Assembly (NCBI GenBank): GCA_003220975.1
Contig: QHTX01000067.1
Span: 3,790 to 10,049, forward strand
Length of the DNA: 6,260 bases
Direction: 5' to 3'
From: Gemmatimonadota bacterium
GTDB taxonomy: Bacteria; Gemmatimonadota; Gemmatimonadetes; Gemmatimonadales; GWC2-71-9
Shown here: piece by piece, positions 5,765 through 6,260 of the stretch
Layout of the letters: each line of letters starts with the position of its first letter
Position numbering within the stretch: the first letter of the stretch is position 1
Notes under the pieces: model-generated
What the model saw: only the letters and a program-made list of their open reading frames with translations
What the model was told of the DNA's origin: nothing
Database searches by the model: none
Translations under genes and position numbers: made by a program

Positions 5765-5806
5765 GGATGCCGCGAATTCGCCCCTGGATGCCGCAAAAAC
5801 GCCCTA
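5765..5806 (+). repeat. Two-unit 21-bp tandem repeat duplicating a start codon
   Basis: Units 5765-5785 and 5786-5806 match at 16 of 21 bases (16 of the first 19). Each begins GGATGCCGC and carries CGCCC near its end. The unit is seven codons long, so the copies stay in frame and give the peptides MPRIRPW and MPQKRPT. The repeat places in-frame ATGs at 5767 and 5788. Confidence 0.75.
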
Positions 5807-6207
5807 CCCGCGCAGCTGCGAAGAGGCCATCTTTTCAGCCCGTGGCCGAACCACTGCAGTGGGCCCGACTCAAGCGCGATGCGCCGTACCCCTTGCGGCG
5901 CGGCGCGTGGTACCGGGTCACTGCGCGCACACCCGACGCGGTCGTGCTCGACGTCTACCGTAAGCCCGTTCAGGTACCAGAGACGCTCCTCGAGTTCGTG
6001 GCCGGCAGACCGCCGCGCCGCTGGAGCGTTGTGCGTCGTCCCCCCAGAGCCCAGCGGCTGCCGGAGAGCTGGGGCGAGTGCTACGGCGTGTGCCCGAGCT
6101 GCCGGCATCGGGTGCCGCTGCACGGCTCGCCGCAGACCCTGCGCTGCCCGCGCTGCAACGAGCTGTTCCACGTCGCGTGGGATGAGCTCTACGTTGGTCA
6201 GGATTGA
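5767..6207 (+). CDS. Zinc-ribbon protein of unknown function (copy B)
   Basis: A 146-residue soluble protein related to the minus-strand protein at 5157-5516. Shared blocks are QWARLK (31-36), RRGAWYRV (44-51), VLDVYRKPVQVP (60-71), RRWSVV (84-89), then the ribbon C109-P-S-C112 and C127-P-R-C130 with the tail VAWDELY. Cysteine spacing is identical (CX2C-X14-CX2C). It differs by a basic, proline-rich extension of about 29 residues at the N-terminus, partly built from the 21-bp tandem repeat. The start at 5767 has AGGGG (5757-5761) 5 bases upstream; the in-frame ATG at 5788 has no comparable site, so 5767 is preferred. It diverges from tRNA-Leu and stands alone on its strand. The extra Arg/Lys could assist nucleic-acid binding (inference). 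No named family is recognised. Confidence 0.82.
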   Translation: MPRIRPWMPQKRPTRAAAKRPSFQPVAEPLQWARLKRDAPYPLRRGAWYRVTARTPDAVVLDVYRKPVQVPETLLEFVAGRPPRRWSVVRRPPRAQRLPESWGECYGVCPSCRHRVPLHGSPQTLRCPRCNELFHVAWDELYVGQD

Positions 6208-6260
6208 TCGGTAGCACGAAGACGTTCAGCAGTCCGCTCGACTTACCTCCTCGCACATGA

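Noticed and set aside
6208..6260. GAGGAGGT on the minus strand near the right edge, considered as the start of another gene
   Set aside because: No start codon lies at a suitable distance; the nearest GTG is about 27 bases away and the frame from the ATG at 6258 stops after ten codons.

Overview
The window is GC-rich and almost fully coding. It looks like a Gemmatimonadota or similar high-GC Gram-negative chromosome. The reasons are an outer-membrane porin, a lipoprotein whose Ig-like domain is of a kind common in that phylum, and a leucyl aminopeptidase with the N-P-G-N-V-C-T-P style motif. The phylum call is inference from remembered protein style, not from a search.

Left arm (1-1974, minus strand): NADP-type isocitrate dehydrogenase (icd) is followed by leucyl aminopeptidase (pepA). 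The two overlap by 8 bases, and pepA runs off the left edge. This is ordinary housekeeping.

Middle (2086-5139, plus strand): a compact run of envelope genes that diverges from icd. In order they encode a small secreted His/Cys-rich protein, a 350-residue beta-barrel porin (OmpL/BBP2-like), a four-helix inner-membrane protein with an H-x-H motif at the membrane edge, a periplasmic protein resembling an FMN-binding domain, and a small Ig-like lipoprotein. Spacings are 36, 15 and 3 bases. The last two genes lie in one uninterrupted reading frame, although the lipoprotein has its own Shine-Dalgarno, start codon and signal peptide. This suggests either an in-frame run-on or a frameshift that removed the first gene's stop. 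Porin, membrane protein, FMN-like domain and His/Cys-rich protein together hint at metal handling or envelope electron transfer, but no gene here proves a function. The FMN-like domain has lost the residues that would accept covalent FMN.

Right arm (5157-6207): two related zinc-ribbon proteins of unknown function lie in opposite orientations on either side of a tRNA-Leu(CAA). They share about half their residues by eye, including the four cysteines. The minus-strand copy converges on the envelope run, and a 10-bp GC-rich hairpin sits across the 17-base gap between them. The plus-strand copy begins with a 21-bp tandem repeat that duplicates its start codon. No insertion sequence, CRISPR array or phage gene was seen, and no stretch longer than 300 bases lacks a gene.
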